A stretch of DNA of 64,000 bases from Albifimbria verrucaria (lineage: Eukaryota > Ascomycota > Sordariomycetes > Hypocreales > Stachybotryaceae), in contig JAHREC010000019.1 of the NCBI GenBank assembly GCA_020081605.1, positions 62,001-126,000 of the forward strand. The letters run 5' to 3'. The translations under genes and the position numbers were made by a program. The notes beneath the pieces were generated by a model. The model did not search any database. It was not told the origin of the DNA and was given only the letters and a program-made list of their open reading frames with translations. Positions 45,191-56,327 of this stretch are shown in pieces (positions within the stretch are counted from its first letter, which is position 1; each line of letters starts with the position of its first letter).

Positions 45191-46354
45191 ACTTGGATAC
45201 TAGACCAACAGCCTCGTGGAACTGCAAATAAAGACATTTCAATATCTATCCGCAGTTGGATAGCAAAAGTTTCGTTTACCTCACGATTTCTATTCAGCCA
45301 AAGGGATTTAGATATAAAAAAATAATAAATATATAGTAATTACTTAACTTATCATTATATTATTATAAGTTTATTTATATTTTTAATTATTTTTGTTAGG
45401 TATCTAAGTGATTCTTTATTAAGATATCTGCGCTAGATATGCGGAATTTCTGCCTTCCCAGTGTATATATACCACCAGTAAGTTGATAACTCCTGCGCCT
45501 TGGAACGATGTAATACTGCCGCTTTGGCTGGCTCGCAGCACAACTACTATTCCCTCAGGGGTAAGGCTCAAGAATACGGGTTTCGAATCCACTGTGGTGT
45601 CTGGCCGCAACCATCTTGCAGACCTGCCAAGAAGACCACATGCATGCGTTACCTCTTCAGGGTGTTAATTCTTTTTGAGTGAAGGTAATTGGGTCACGCT
45701 ACGTCAACGCCCACATTATCAGCGTGACGCCTCAGATACAGGGATGGGGATCTCAGCAGGTCTTGAAAGGATGGGGTGGGATTACGAAGGATTTGGCGGG
45801 TCAAGTCTTTATACGAATAAAGTCTCACACCCCAAAGACCGAAGTCGAGCATTACAGATATCAAAGCCCAGGTCTGTATGGCTCAAAGCAACGAGAAAGA
45901 AAATCAAGTTCAAAAAGTCATAAATAAGCAATAGCCTATGTATTTATCTAGTATATTCTCACCAAGTTTAATTTAGTTGAAATAAATTATTAGAGAATCA
46001 TCGATATTCAGCTTATTTAGGACTCATTCATGCAAACAAAGCGATTGCTGTTCACGATGGCGCATTCGCCTAGGTGTCCTATGATTCTTATTCTTAAGAG
46101 GAAGTTTAATCAAGCTGGAAGGCTTCTATTGACTGAGCTGGTCTGCTTATTGTCCTAACTTAGATCACAGGTCGATATGGTTGTGCTTCCGGACTCTTGG
46201 GTATCAGCTCAGCAACGGTTCAGTATATAGCGACGCATGGGTGGGGTTGAAAATCCCTGCCTATTAAGTTAAATGCCATACACATAATAGATCCGGGCGG
46301 TAGACCATTTGCAGAGCAGATTCATATATTCCAACGTTGCATGCTGATGCTCGT
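45191..46354. other. Intergenic region with AT-rich insert
   Basis: 45300-45420 is nearly all A/T and looks like decayed repeat DNA next to the broken GMC gene. Two overlapping plus frames at 45675-45927 have no recognisable domain. Nothing else seen. Confidence 0.4.
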
Positions 46355-48824
46355 TCAGAATGGATTCGTGCACTTCTCGGACCACGAGTTCACTGGATTG
46401 AAATAATACTCCAAGCACCCAACTTCAACTCTGCCACCGTGACCCTGATTATTGCACTGATCAAAGGCCATTCTCATAGCTTGCTTGCATGAGAACTCAG
46501 GGATTGGCTGCCCGACGTTGAGCTTGTCATAGTTGTCGCCAATACAGTTTGGCTTCCACAACACCTTCCAATTGTACGAAACATCATCAAAGAAATCCGT
46601 CGAGTCGTCCCGTATAGCCGGCCAGCCTGTCCCATTAAAGCCGGTCTGGGACCCGTGATCGTCGCAAAACGTGTCCGACTTCTTACGGGCAGTGCCGGGC
46701 GCGACATCGTGATAGTCGCAGCTATCCGTGCCCGGGTAGCAGCTCACTGGGCTCGCAGGCACCGTGGCAGCGATCGTCGTCATCGTGCCACTGGGTCTTT
46801 CTGTCGGCGTGGGATCAGGCTTTGGAGGGATCTTGATCGAGTAGGCAAAGGTTCCACAGCTCACGTCCAGGCTTCCCTCATCTGGCATGACTTGGTAGCC
46901 ACATGCGCCTGTAATCGCACTATACGAGTCGAAGCAGTTGGACCTGCAGCCGCCCTCACCACCGCTCCAGTCAAAGTGGAATGTGTAACCGTCGTAGTCA
47001 GTTGAACTTGGAGGCGGAGTTCTCTCATGCAAGTCTCCCATTGGAGCCGGATACGACCGTTTCCTCTTGGGGAAGTCGGCATTGCTCAGATCCTTGACTA
47101 GACCCTTTTTAGAGTCCTTGTTAACTTCGTCACAGAAGACCGGGAAGAGCTTGTCAAAGAATCGGTACGTAACCGGCGTGAGCTTCTGGGAGCATGAGGA
47201 ATTAGGGGCGGGATTCCAAGGGGATCATTGTCATTTCTGGACAACGACAAGGTGATATTGTATTGAATGCAATTTCCATGGAATGATGCGCCATGGGTCC
47301 TGCCAGAGTTTGGATCGCAGGTGGTCATGGCCTTCGTTAGCGTGCGAACACACTCCGTTTTCCGAATCTTCGAGGTATCCGGGCATTCTAAAGTTGACTG
47401 GTACCACGAGGATGCAGAGAGCCAGACTAGATTATCTTGGTCAGCTTTATGAAGCGCATCATCCGTTTGCGTGTGATCTTACATGAATAATATGCGACAT
47501 TGTAGCGCAAGAACTCGGTGTCAACGCCATCACCCTTTCCGGACTTGGTCAGCGTCTTGCCGTCCATGGTTTCACAGAACTCCTCGATCTTGGACTGCAC
47601 ACTCGGGGTGCCATCGCCATCTCGTTGCGGGGCATCGAGATCGCTCTTAAGACATTCCGGAGAACCGTGATTGAAGGCAATGCTCTTTCTTTCAAACAAA
47701 TCCCGGAAATACTCTTGAGTCTCATCGTCTGGGCCAAAGGTCTTTGATGGCGGCTTTTGGTAAGGTTTTTCGGTTGCAACAATCACTGGCAGAGAGGTTT
47801 CTATCGTAGTTGTAGTCGTTGTTTGCTCACCGGTTACACAGCCGGTAGTAACAGGACAGTCTCCAATCTCAGTTCTAGCAGAGATGTTAGGCATATGAGG
47901 TCTTACAGGAGAGCTTTACGCTTACGTTGTGAAACCAGTTGACTGGCTGATGAATGAGATGGTTTTGGTGCAAGCTGGCGGTGATGTAGGACTACACGAT
48001 GATATTGAAGCAGACGGTGAAGGGTCCGGAGGAGGAGGTGGAGGTGGTGGTGGAGGAGGCGGTGGTGGTGGTGGTGGAGGAGGAGGTGGAGGAGGTGGAG
48101 GAGGAGGCGGAGGAGGCGGTGGTGGTGGTGGTGGTGGTGGTGGAGGAGGTGGAGGAGGAGGTGGTGGTGGAGGAGGTGGAGGAGGAGGTGGTGGTGGAGG
48201 AGGCGGTGGTGGTGGTGGTGGAGGAGGAGGAGGTGGAGGAGGTGGAGGAGGAGGCGGAGGAGGCGGTGGTGGTGGAGGAGGCGGAGGAGGCGGTGGTGGT
48301 GGAGGAGGTGGAGGAGGAGGTGGAGGAGGAGGTGGAGGAGGTGGTGGAGGAGGAGGCTATTGTATGTTAGCTATGCTTGTGTATATATAGAGGCAAACAC
48401 ATAATAAGACAGCCGTCGGTAGGAACTGTGAGCTGTTCTAGATAGCGCCAGGCTGCTGTTTAAGGCCTTATATTACTTACTGGAGCATCAGAAGTTGTAG
48501 ATGGAGGTGGTGGCGGGGAGGAGGAGGAGGTGGTGGTGGTGGCTTTAAGCGTTAACATTAGTATCAAGGAACACAAAGCTTATATATATAACTGGCTCTA
48601 AGATGAAGGCTTACGGGCGTATTAGTTGTAGTGGTTGGAGGTGGCGGCGGCGGCGGCGGCGGAGGCGGAGGAGGAGGTGGAGGAATCACTCCTCCGTCCG
48701 TCGACGTAGTAGTTGGCTCTTGTCTTCGCTCTACAACAGCAGTGGGAGGTGCAACCAGACTTAAGCCATGTTGGAAAAGAAGTGAAGTGCACCACACAAG
48801 GGCGAAGCCCAGTCTGACTCTCAT
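46355..48824 (-). CDS. Secreted cysteine-rich protein with an approximately 110-residue polyproline tract
   Basis: Start at 48824 with signal peptide MRVRLGFALVWCTSLLFQHG, then a Thr-rich stretch and 16 Pro. A second exon is short and Pro/Ser/Thr-rich. After an intron ending ACAATAG at about 48358, the next exon reads CCN for 110 codons (48028-48357), continuing into DPSPSASISSCSPTSPPACT. Further exons: TEIGDCPVTTGCVTGEQTT, a Cys-containing middle (GSPECLKSDLD, IEEFCETMDG), FFDKLFPVFCDEV, and a C-terminal domain with GYTFHFDWSGGEGGCRSNCF and CKQAMRMAFDQCNNQGHGG, stop at 46355. I do not recognise the family. Exon 1 to 2 phase and one internal junction (about 47180-47230) are unresolved. Probably a cell-wall or secreted protein with a rigid proline stalk between globular parts. 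Confidence 0.6.
48028..48357 (+). repeat. GGN trinucleotide tract, 110 uninterrupted units
   Basis: 330 bp in which every triplet is GGA, GGT or GGC, with no interruption. On the minus strand in the frame set by the neighbouring exons it encodes proline only. On the plus strand it would give 110 glycines; that plus frame has no supporting start or splice context and is most likely a shadow. The units vary, so the tract is old enough to have diverged or is built from GGAGGAGGT-type higher-order units. Confidence 0.9.
48637..48684 (+). repeat. Shorter GGN tract, 16 units
   Basis: A second GGN run, GGC-rich, lies in the first exon of the same gene and encodes 16 prolines on the minus strand. 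A related run lies at about 48500-48541 in exon 2. Confidence 0.85.
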
Positions 48825-49649
48825 AGTGACAGTCCTGGGGTTTCGACCGTAATCACAATATCAGAAAATGGAGTGCATGATCATATTCTGTTGTAAAGTG
48901 GGAGACACGCATTATTTGTTTTTTGTCAAGGGCAATATTCTCCAAGAAGCCGTCGTCATGTGAGTACGGCACTATTGCAAACTGTTGCGTAGATATCGAT
49001 CCTCTCTGTAAGCGAGTTTTTCTCCACAGTCTAAGGTTCCGCAAGGCGGTTGCCTGATAGTGTCGCGATGTGATGTGCTAGAGTAAGCTTATGCACTCTC
49101 TGGATTGAGGCGCACAATGCGAAAACGTGGGGAAAACAAGAAATAGATGCCGATCTCACCAGCCTCAGCGATACACCGATTGCCCAACACCGCTACCCCA
49201 GCTCACATCAGCAATTTGGGAGAAACCGCGCACGCAATGTGTGGCACCAATATCTCTCATCCGAGCCTTGTGATCTGGTGTGAGGAATGTCGGTGAGATC
49301 GGTCGTCTATTTTATCCGGATGGTCAAAGCATCAGCCTCAGACCTTTGCAGAAAACGGGGAGGCAGCATCCAGATAGCAAATGTACTCTACAGGTTGCGG
49401 TACATAGGAGCGAGATCCATGGAGACACCTATCATAGCATGTAAGCAATGAATGAATGACCCCAAGAAGATAATCTACGGTGTGACAAGGTGAAAGCAAC
49501 CATGCCAAAGTAAAGTGAGGCATGGAAGTCCATCTTGAGTAGGACTCTTGTCTCGCCCAGCAACTTTCAAGATTCGCAAACTATCCTCGTCCTTTTCCAA
49601 TTCTAGCCTTTTTCTCGCAAGATTATACCATTATCACTGAATCATCACA
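48825..49649. promoter_or_regulatory. Divergent promoter region of two secreted-protein genes
   Basis: About 825 bp between the divergent start codons of the polyproline protein (-) and the metallopeptidase (+). A pyrimidine-rich stretch (TCCTCGTCCTTTTCC) lies at about 49585-49600, about 50 bp upstream of the + start, as is common in fungal core promoters. No gene seen. Confidence 0.4.
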
Positions 49650-51159
49650 ATGGTACTCCCATCAGTCTGGCTTGTGTCCCTCGTTGGCGCCTATGTTGCT
49701 CTTGGACAGAGAATCAAAAACACGTTTGATATTATCCTTGACCCACCTGAGGACATGATCCAAGGCGGAAGCTGTTGGCCGTGGGCGGACCGGATAGAAC
49801 GCGCCTACAATGACGCCAGGAGATTGTTAACAAAGCTCGTATAGATATTGAAACTGTACTTCGAGCCTGCCCAGGCTTGACTGACAGCACATTCGAGGCG
49901 GTCAGGAACTGGAACAGAATTGCAGAGAACATGGAGGTGAGATGAGCCTTTTTGTTTGCTGAATAATAAATTAACAACAGTTTCCAGGTTTTCTTTGGCA
50001 CCGGGCCAGAACTCGATGGGAACATAGATCAAACCGCTCTCGCTCAAATTCGGTTTGTCTATGATCGCATGCACAACACTCTTCAAGGATCATCCAATGC
50101 ACTTCCATTAGGACATAATAAGCTGTACAAGCCTGTCATAGCGTGCCTTGACACAGCGTGGCAACATCTGGAGGTTGAAGATGAGGATCCTACGCAGCCA
50201 GTGAGTCCCAACGCTTCCCCATAGGGCGAGGGTGCTTACCATAACCGAACAGGGCAAGACACTAGCACAGACTCATCCAGAGTTAGACAGAGGTGCATGG
50301 TATTGGAAGGAGCACTTTGTTTGGTTCTCTAGCAGCACGGACACAAGTGCCGGCATATGTGATCCTGGGGACAGCGGCGTGACCATTGCGCAAATGGATG
50401 TGATTACTCTTTGTGATAAGTTCTTGGGGCCGGACGACGATGCATACATTACCCTTACGGAGTACAACGTTAAAGGTTCCACACAGGATGGAGCCGATCA
50501 CTCCTGTCCTTCCGCAGATGAGGAGCAAGGCGAGGGATCTGGAGGCTCCGAAGACGAGGAAGTCGATTATCTTGACGATATAGCGGGCAAGTCCCTAGCT
50601 CGTACACTGGTCCACGAATTCGCACACTACTACGGATTTCGAGGGTTCAACGACCAGGGAGAAGCACTCGAACAGCGTGAGTTTCTATTACCCTAACCCA
50701 AAAGGCGTTCCAAAGCTTATCAGGTGGTGATTTAAGTCATTGATCAGCAAGCCATCGATGAGGATGGCAACCCGCTGTTTGAGGCCGCAGACGGCAATCC
50801 AACCACAGATAACACACGACCACCACTTCTTACCTGTGAGTCACATATAGTAGCTGCTCGAGTTCTCTAGCACAGCTAATAGTTTATGTAGACGACTTCA
50901 ACTACTTGATCAATTTGGCAAAAGAGGGACCAGACTTGTCCACCAAGACCGCCGACAGTTATGCATATTTTGCCTTGGCATCGTAAGTACTTCAGCAGCA
51001 GATTGAGCTGTCTTTGCCGCTGACCCCAGAAATAGGTACTTTGATGGGTGGGACTGGTCTATCACAGGCGCTGCTGAGAAACTTCCTCAAAGCAGGGCTG
51101 AAATGGAGCGGCGATCTTTAGACGGTCGTGGATTTAAGCCAGTATGGTTCAGAGCTTAA
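49650..51159 (+). CDS. Secreted zincin metallopeptidase-like protein
   Basis: Signal peptide MVLPSVWLVSLVGAYVALG. Exons follow 49650-49936, 49988-50200, 50253-50676, 50752-50836, then two more to the stop at 51159. The catalytic motif is LVHEFAHYYGF (HExxH) in exon 3. Upstream is a helical region (ERAYNDARRL, IRFVYDRMHNTL) and WYWKEHFVWF; the tail reads YFDGWDWSITGAAEKLP. An acidic insert (EEQGEGSGGSEDEEVDYLDD) precedes the zinc motif. The layout resembles M35/lysine-specific metallo-endopeptidases, but I cannot place the third ligand with certainty. AAA at 49832-49834 is one base short (LLTKARIDIE). Phase across the short fourth exon is also off by one. Confidence 0.7.
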
Positions 51160-51223
51160 ATGATTAGAAGACTCTGAGTGCAGAGATGTGAAGGAAATTA
51201 TAGCTTCATCACAAGACTATTCA

Positions 51224-52124
51224 TCAATAATCGTTTATATCCCGCTTCATAAGTCCCTTCTCGTCTTCTGCGAGTCGTGCCTTATGATATGTCCAAGAGT
51301 TCACAGTGATATCATGCTTCTCTTGCAGCTTCCGAATGGGCTCTGCTACATTTCTGTCCCAGAATCCAGGGCCATAGTGCCTTCTCAGATTTTCGGGCAC
51401 CTGGTAATCGACGAAGTCTGCCTTTTGAATTCATCACGAGCCTCCAAGCCACTCCAACCAGGCACTATAATGAAAGTGCGCAAGCCAGTCTGTCCCTCGT
51501 CTTCCACGGAGTTGTCATCGGCAAGCCAGCCTTGGATGTGCCCATGGAATGCATCGCGCCATGGCCGATTTTCGAGACGGCTGCTTCCACGCTTGACGCG
51601 GTAGTCCTTCAGGGCTTCGTGAATTCTCTCAACGATGGGCTTCAGTGCCGTAGTTGAGCCTCTAATCTCGATAACTTCTCGAAAGGGGTCTTTGCTGGGA
51701 GTACCTCCGGCAGATGCCAATGCTCCAGGGGATACGCGGTTGAAAGGAAAACAGAAGATTCCGACATCTGGTGGGCACTCCAGAAGGGGTTTCAATGGGG
51801 CAAACGCACTGGTCCCTTGTTCAATAACTGCGTCCATGGATTGGGCTGTCTGATAGCCAGTTGGGGGCTTGTTGTCAGCCCATCCTGGAAAACGTCAGCC
51901 TGATTTCGAAACAAAGCCCAACTCAACTGACCGATGAAGAGCACCAAGTCCCAATCCATATTAAGACCAATTCCATGCGTTGCATATCGCCAATTCACGA
52001 TTCTTCTCAAATTTCTAAGACTTTGGCGCCATTCTGGAAACTTCAGAATATCCTGGGGAGTTCCAGTTCCAGGCTTGAATTTGAATTTGACGACCGTCAA
52101 TTGCGTATGCTGAGATGCTTCCAT
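51224..52124 (-). CDS. Unrecognised cytosolic protein, possibly dimeric alpha+beta barrel
   Basis: Two exons joined by an intron after WDLVLFIG (GTCAGT...TTCCAG). The protein begins MEASQHTQLTVVKFKFKPG, continues WADNKPPTGYQTAQSMDAV, has the repeat-like IEIRGSTTALKPIVERIHEAL and a second half with FIIVPGWSGLEARDEF. The true end is at 51224 after HKARLAEDEKGLM; TTTT on the plus strand at 51423-51426 is one base short and otherwise truncates the frame at 51385. Two similar halves with beta-alpha-beta character suggest an ABM-type fold, an inference from pattern only. It is convergent with the metallopeptidase gene. Confidence 0.55.
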
Positions 52125-52478
52125 TGTGCGTGGATAATGTAGTCATCAAAGGTATAAATGAGTTCTAACAATGGAGGAAGGAGTCTAGTAAAAACAGCGG
52201 ACCTGGTCGGTTTTATACCGGCTGACGTGGCGCACTAACACAGCCAAAGCTTATAGACTGTGCTGACAGTCAGCATTTGCAAGGCAAGAGATCTGGTCTG
52301 ACATTTGCCTCACAAACAAAGGATTAGCAGCACTACTTGGAGAATATCCTCAATAAAAGCATACTTGATTGAGCTACTAACTAGAACTTTGTTTCGAAAA
52401 AAGTTCTTGACTACACAACTCGAAACCTCCCCAAACTCATCCTATCCTTTCCTTATTGACACTTGCTTGTCGATGTGT
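52125..52478. other. Short intergenic gap
   Basis: About 350 bp between the start of the preceding minus-strand gene and the 3' end of the next. Nothing recognised. Confidence 0.4.
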
Positions 52479-53513
52479 TTACCAAAGCAGTCCTCGTGCC
52501 ATCACTGGCACTTGAGGTGTAGGCACGGGAGTTGGAACAGGTGTTACAGGTGTGCTTACAACGGTGCTCCAGCCCGCAGTGGAAGAAGACTTAGGCTGGC
52601 ATTTGGTGCAAAATTTGCTGCTCGTGGTGTTGAATGTCGTCGAGCTGGAGATGGACGTGCTGCAGGGTATGATAGACGTCCAGATAGACGTAAGGGCACT
52701 GGTCACTGTGACGGGCGGTTGGGTCTCGGTAATAGTGCATGTCGTTGTAAGGGTCCTGGTCTTGTTCAAAGTCGAGGTGATGACCTTTGTTTCCTCCTTT
52801 GTGACGGTGTTTGTTTTTTCAACCGTGGAAGTCTCAGTCACAGTCTTGGTCTGCATGTTGGTTTTCCACTGAGTTGTCTCCACTGTTTCGGTAACTGTCA
52901 GGGCTGGAGTAGGAGGAGGCGGAGCAGGACAGGTTACTGTGTCTTGAGGCGGAGGGGGAGGAGGAGGAGGAGGAGGAGGCGGTGGTGGTGGAGGTGTTGA
53001 GCCGCAGCTATCGCTGGCATGGAGCTTGATAGGGACACACTTGGTCTGGCCAAAGTCTGGTTTGACATAGATGTTATACTCCGTATCTGTGGCCGGACAG
53101 GCAAAGAAATCAGGAGAGCCCTGATAAGTCATGGTCTTGTCGCTGCCAATTGCGAATCCAAGGGTAGGCTCCTTGCCCTCGTCGCATTGGATTTGAGTAA
53201 TAGGAGCCTCTGAATATCAAGTCAGCAAGCAGAAAACTAACATGCTCAATGATTTCAACCTACCTGTCACAATGCAACCTCGACCCTTCGCGTCGATGAT
53301 GCCGCCATTCGCCTGGAAGTAATAGATAGCGACCTCATAAGGGCCCTGGAGACGGATTTGGCCGTCATCAAGTTGACCTGTAGGACACTCCAGAGATCCA
53401 GAGGATGTAATGTTGATTTTACAACCCTTGGGAGCCTCGTGGTCACCAGTTGCAACAACAAGACGCAGGATTGTCTGCAGAGAGACGAAAAGTACAGCAA
53501 GTGTGGACCTCAT
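52479..53513 (-). CDS. Secreted cell-wall-like protein with polyproline hinge and TVTET repeats
   Basis: I choose the ATG near 53513 because a signal peptide follows (MRSTLAVLFVSLQTILRLVVA). The N-terminal globular domain has two similar halves: CKINITSSGSLECPTGQLDDGQ...VAIYYFQANGGIIDAKGRGC, and after an intron (GTAGGT...ATTCAG) GFAIGSDKTMTYQGSPDFFACP...EYNIYV...CVPIKL. These resemble fungal But2-like cell-wall domains. Then 16 prolines (about 52947-52994), a PAPPPPTP linker and a Thr/Val-rich tail (TVTETVETTQ, TKTVTETSTVEKTNTVT). The end is VPVMARGLLW, with no GPI consensus visible. Probably cell-wall bound and O-glycosylated. It shares the polyproline habit with 46355-48824. Confidence 0.65.
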
Positions 53514-54680
53514 CATGAAGACTATGGAGGCAAAGCTTGACAAGAATGAGCAGAGGTTGACCGTTCAGAAATGAGCCACCAACACTCAAGTGTCTATGAG
53601 CGAGCCACATTATATTCCATCTTGACCTTCATGACCCTAAAACCGTTGTGCTTACTGATGATAGCCGTTCAGAATATGATAGAGTTACTCGATGTATCTT
53701 TTCAGAAGGCTTTCTGTAGAGATACATCTCCAAATTCCGTCACTTTGGTCACATGGTGTAGTGATTGCGATGACTTCCTTGATTTCTGAACAGTCTTAGG
53801 CCTCGCACAGAATGATATCACTAGCTCGGTGAGATTTCAACCAGACAAAAGTGCAACTCGTCTGACACATTCACATAGCTTTCAATTAGCACAAGGAAAT
53901 CTTTCCTCACCGCCTCGTGCACGCCGTTTTCTCCCGCAGTCTAGGTCCTCCACATCACCATTCATCATGATTCTCGATCTAGGCAATCACAAAAAAACAG
54001 TCTGAATCACACCTCGGCATTCAACCTCGGTGATGCTTGCTAGCTGGCCAGCTCCGACAAGATGATTCAGCTGACATGCGTCGGCGCGCTCATGAACGAT
54101 CCTCCAACTCCTGCCAATCACCACACTCCAATGAGCTCTAAAACTTGTTTGAGGTTCTGGCGAGAAGTGGGGAAGAATCGGAACATTAGATATCTCTATC
54201 TCTTTGAGCGCCCAAAGGTGCAGGCGAAGTCACGGACCGGGAAATTGACCAATAGGAACCGAACTAAATCTAGCTACCTAGGAACCTGGGCCAAATCGGC
54301 CGATGATAGAGGTGCCATCATTACCCCTCATTACACACAGCTACTTCACCTACATCATAAATCCTGAGAGTTCAAACAGTAGTGTGAGGGCTCAGAGGTT
54401 ACTTTGTGTACCGATATGTTAACTAGGATGCTGTGGGTCTGCTACATTGCCTGCACCTTCAGGCACTCAAAGAGATCTGCAGTATTATCAGGCAGTCTGG
54501 TAGAAGGAAGAGGATGCCTGTGATGACGCATAACATTTTTTCACACGGGCAAGAATCCTATCTTATGACCCCGATTAGCCCAGAATAACCATATGATCAG
54601 AGTTGCTCCCGGCTTTATTAAATGAGTTTGTGAGTCCACCAGATCTCTGTACTACATGTCCCTTGGTCATAGCCTCAGCA
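53514..54680. other. Intergenic region
   Basis: About 1.2 kb with no convincing gene. The frame at 54062-54367 (+) has no recognisable motif. Confidence 0.4.
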
Positions 54681-55769
54681 ATGACCACTCCCACAGCCTC
54701 ATCTCAGCAGGTGCTTGATGGCATTCTTGCTACTCTTCTCAGGCTTGAAAGTCATTTCCAGAATGATAATCACGACCAAAACCTCTCCCAGTCTTCCAAT
54801 GATAATTACAGAAATACTTGGGTCGAAGCTCTTCCCTCGAAGCAAGATGACGTCCAGAGCCGTCACCTAGACTCAGACTCCCTTTTTCCTTCTCAGAAAG
54901 AAGGTGGCAAGGTCTTTCGTGCTTCCGCATACTTGGCCTCTGTCCATCGCTTACAGGCCCTTCTGCAACTCGAAGCTCAATCAGAGATTGTGGACCTATA
55001 CAATGGTCCCGAGTCTCACAATGGAGCTCCCTGAATGCCTCGGTTTACGGGCAAGACACCAAGCATAATACTCAGGATTTTGGTCTAGCTGTGCCAGAAA
55101 CTGACGCTCATTCTATGTCCTTCTACCCCTCGAGACCACTTTCTCGGTTGAACATGAACATTCCGCCAGTGCCAGCTATCCCTCTGGATTTTTCCCCTGC
55201 TTTCAGACCACTGAGAGCGAGACCCTTGAAGACAGGCTGGCTTTCAAAGACATCATCTCAGTCAACTACGGCGATCTCGAGGAATCTCCTGTCTCCAGCA
55301 ATGGCAGAAGCTCATCTTCAAAGTCGTTAGATAGCCTCAGTACTGCTCGGACTTCTATCTCGCTGCCAGACGTCAAAATCAAACCTCATTTCAATCCAAG
55401 ACCGAAACGAAGTACGAGACTTAACCCTCAACCCTTTAAGTTCAGCTTCAAGCACTTGCCTTTGTCGCGTTCAAATACGAAGACAACAGGCATAACAAGT
55501 CCAAATATCCCTACGGAAGCACTGGTGGCAGAAGAAGAACCCCTTTCACGTCTGTGGAGGTGGAGGTGGCAGTATGTCCTACCTGCGGCCATGCCAGTGT
55601 CAACCCGAGCTCTGTTACTAGTAAGGGGTCAAACTATGTGCTCGAGGTGCGCAGAGCCTTACAGTCGGGAGGAAAGGCTTGCGTTTCTATGTTTCCTAGA
55701 GCGGGCTCGTGGGTTGCAAGGAGCTTGATGAATCAGCAGATGAAAGCATTCGAAATGAGGGCACGTTGA
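54681..55769 (+). CDS. Unrecognised protein with C-terminal Cys motif, frame broken
   Basis: Start ATG at 54681 (MTTPTASSQQVLDGILATLL). The first frame runs to about 55010 (LQALLQLEAQSEIVDLYNG). Coding character then continues in other frames: SLNASVYGQDTK, ETLEDRLAFKDIIS...SSSKSLDSLS, KYPYGSTGGRRRTPFTSVEVEVAVCPTCGHASV, ending MKAFEMRAR at 55769. At least three slips are needed. Composition is rich in Ser, Gln and basic residues. CPTCGH could be half of a zinc site. I know no family for it. It abuts the AT-rich block on its right. Confidence 0.4.
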
Positions 55770-55789
55770 TCCTGGGGATAGGATTTGAA

Positions 55790-56327
55790 TAATAGTATTC
55801 GTTTTATTATTTATATCCTAGCTAGATTATATAGCCTATATATATTACATAGGAGCTAGTAATAACTTGTTTTTATTTATATATAAGTATATATATATTA
55901 TAAAAAGAGTAATAGTATTAAAAATATATTCAATAACTTTACTATTATTTCTAATTTATTAAATAATAATTATAATTATATTATTATTTATATTATATAT
56001 ATATTAAATAATAAAGTTAAATATTATTATATATAATTATGAAGAAATAATGAAGTTTATAATAGTTTTAAAAATTATAAAAATATATATTATCTCTATA
56101 TATAATCATTAAATATAAATAAATATTTATTTTATTTATTTATAGAGATTATTAATTATTAAATTATTATATTTTTAATTTTATTTAATATCTATTAGCT
56201 TAATCATAAATATATAATTAATTCTTCAGATTAGAATAGACTTTATTATTTATTTAAGGATAATTTACTTAATTCTTTACTTATTCTCTATCTAAGTATA
56301 GAAAAACCGCGATTACTCTATCAGATA
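55790..56327. other. Extremely AT-rich block
   Basis: About 540 bp made almost wholly of A and T (TATTATTTATATTATATA-like words), a RIP-like composition. No open frame, no terminal repeat seen. It separates an unrecognised gene from a kinase-like fragment whose 3' end is only just outside it. Confidence 0.55.

Noticed and set aside
45675..45927. Two overlapping 82-codon plus-strand frames
   Set aside because: Both frames are open over the same bases, neither has a recognisable domain, and the surrounding DNA is AT-rich relic sequence.
47929..48390. A plus-strand frame with 110 consecutive glycines
   Set aside because: It is the complement of a GGN tract that is exonic on the minus strand in the proline frame, with matching splice sites on both sides. 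The plus frame has no signal, domain or splice context.
54062..54367. 101-codon open frame in the interval right of the cell-wall gene
   Set aside because: No motif, no splice context and ordinary chance length.
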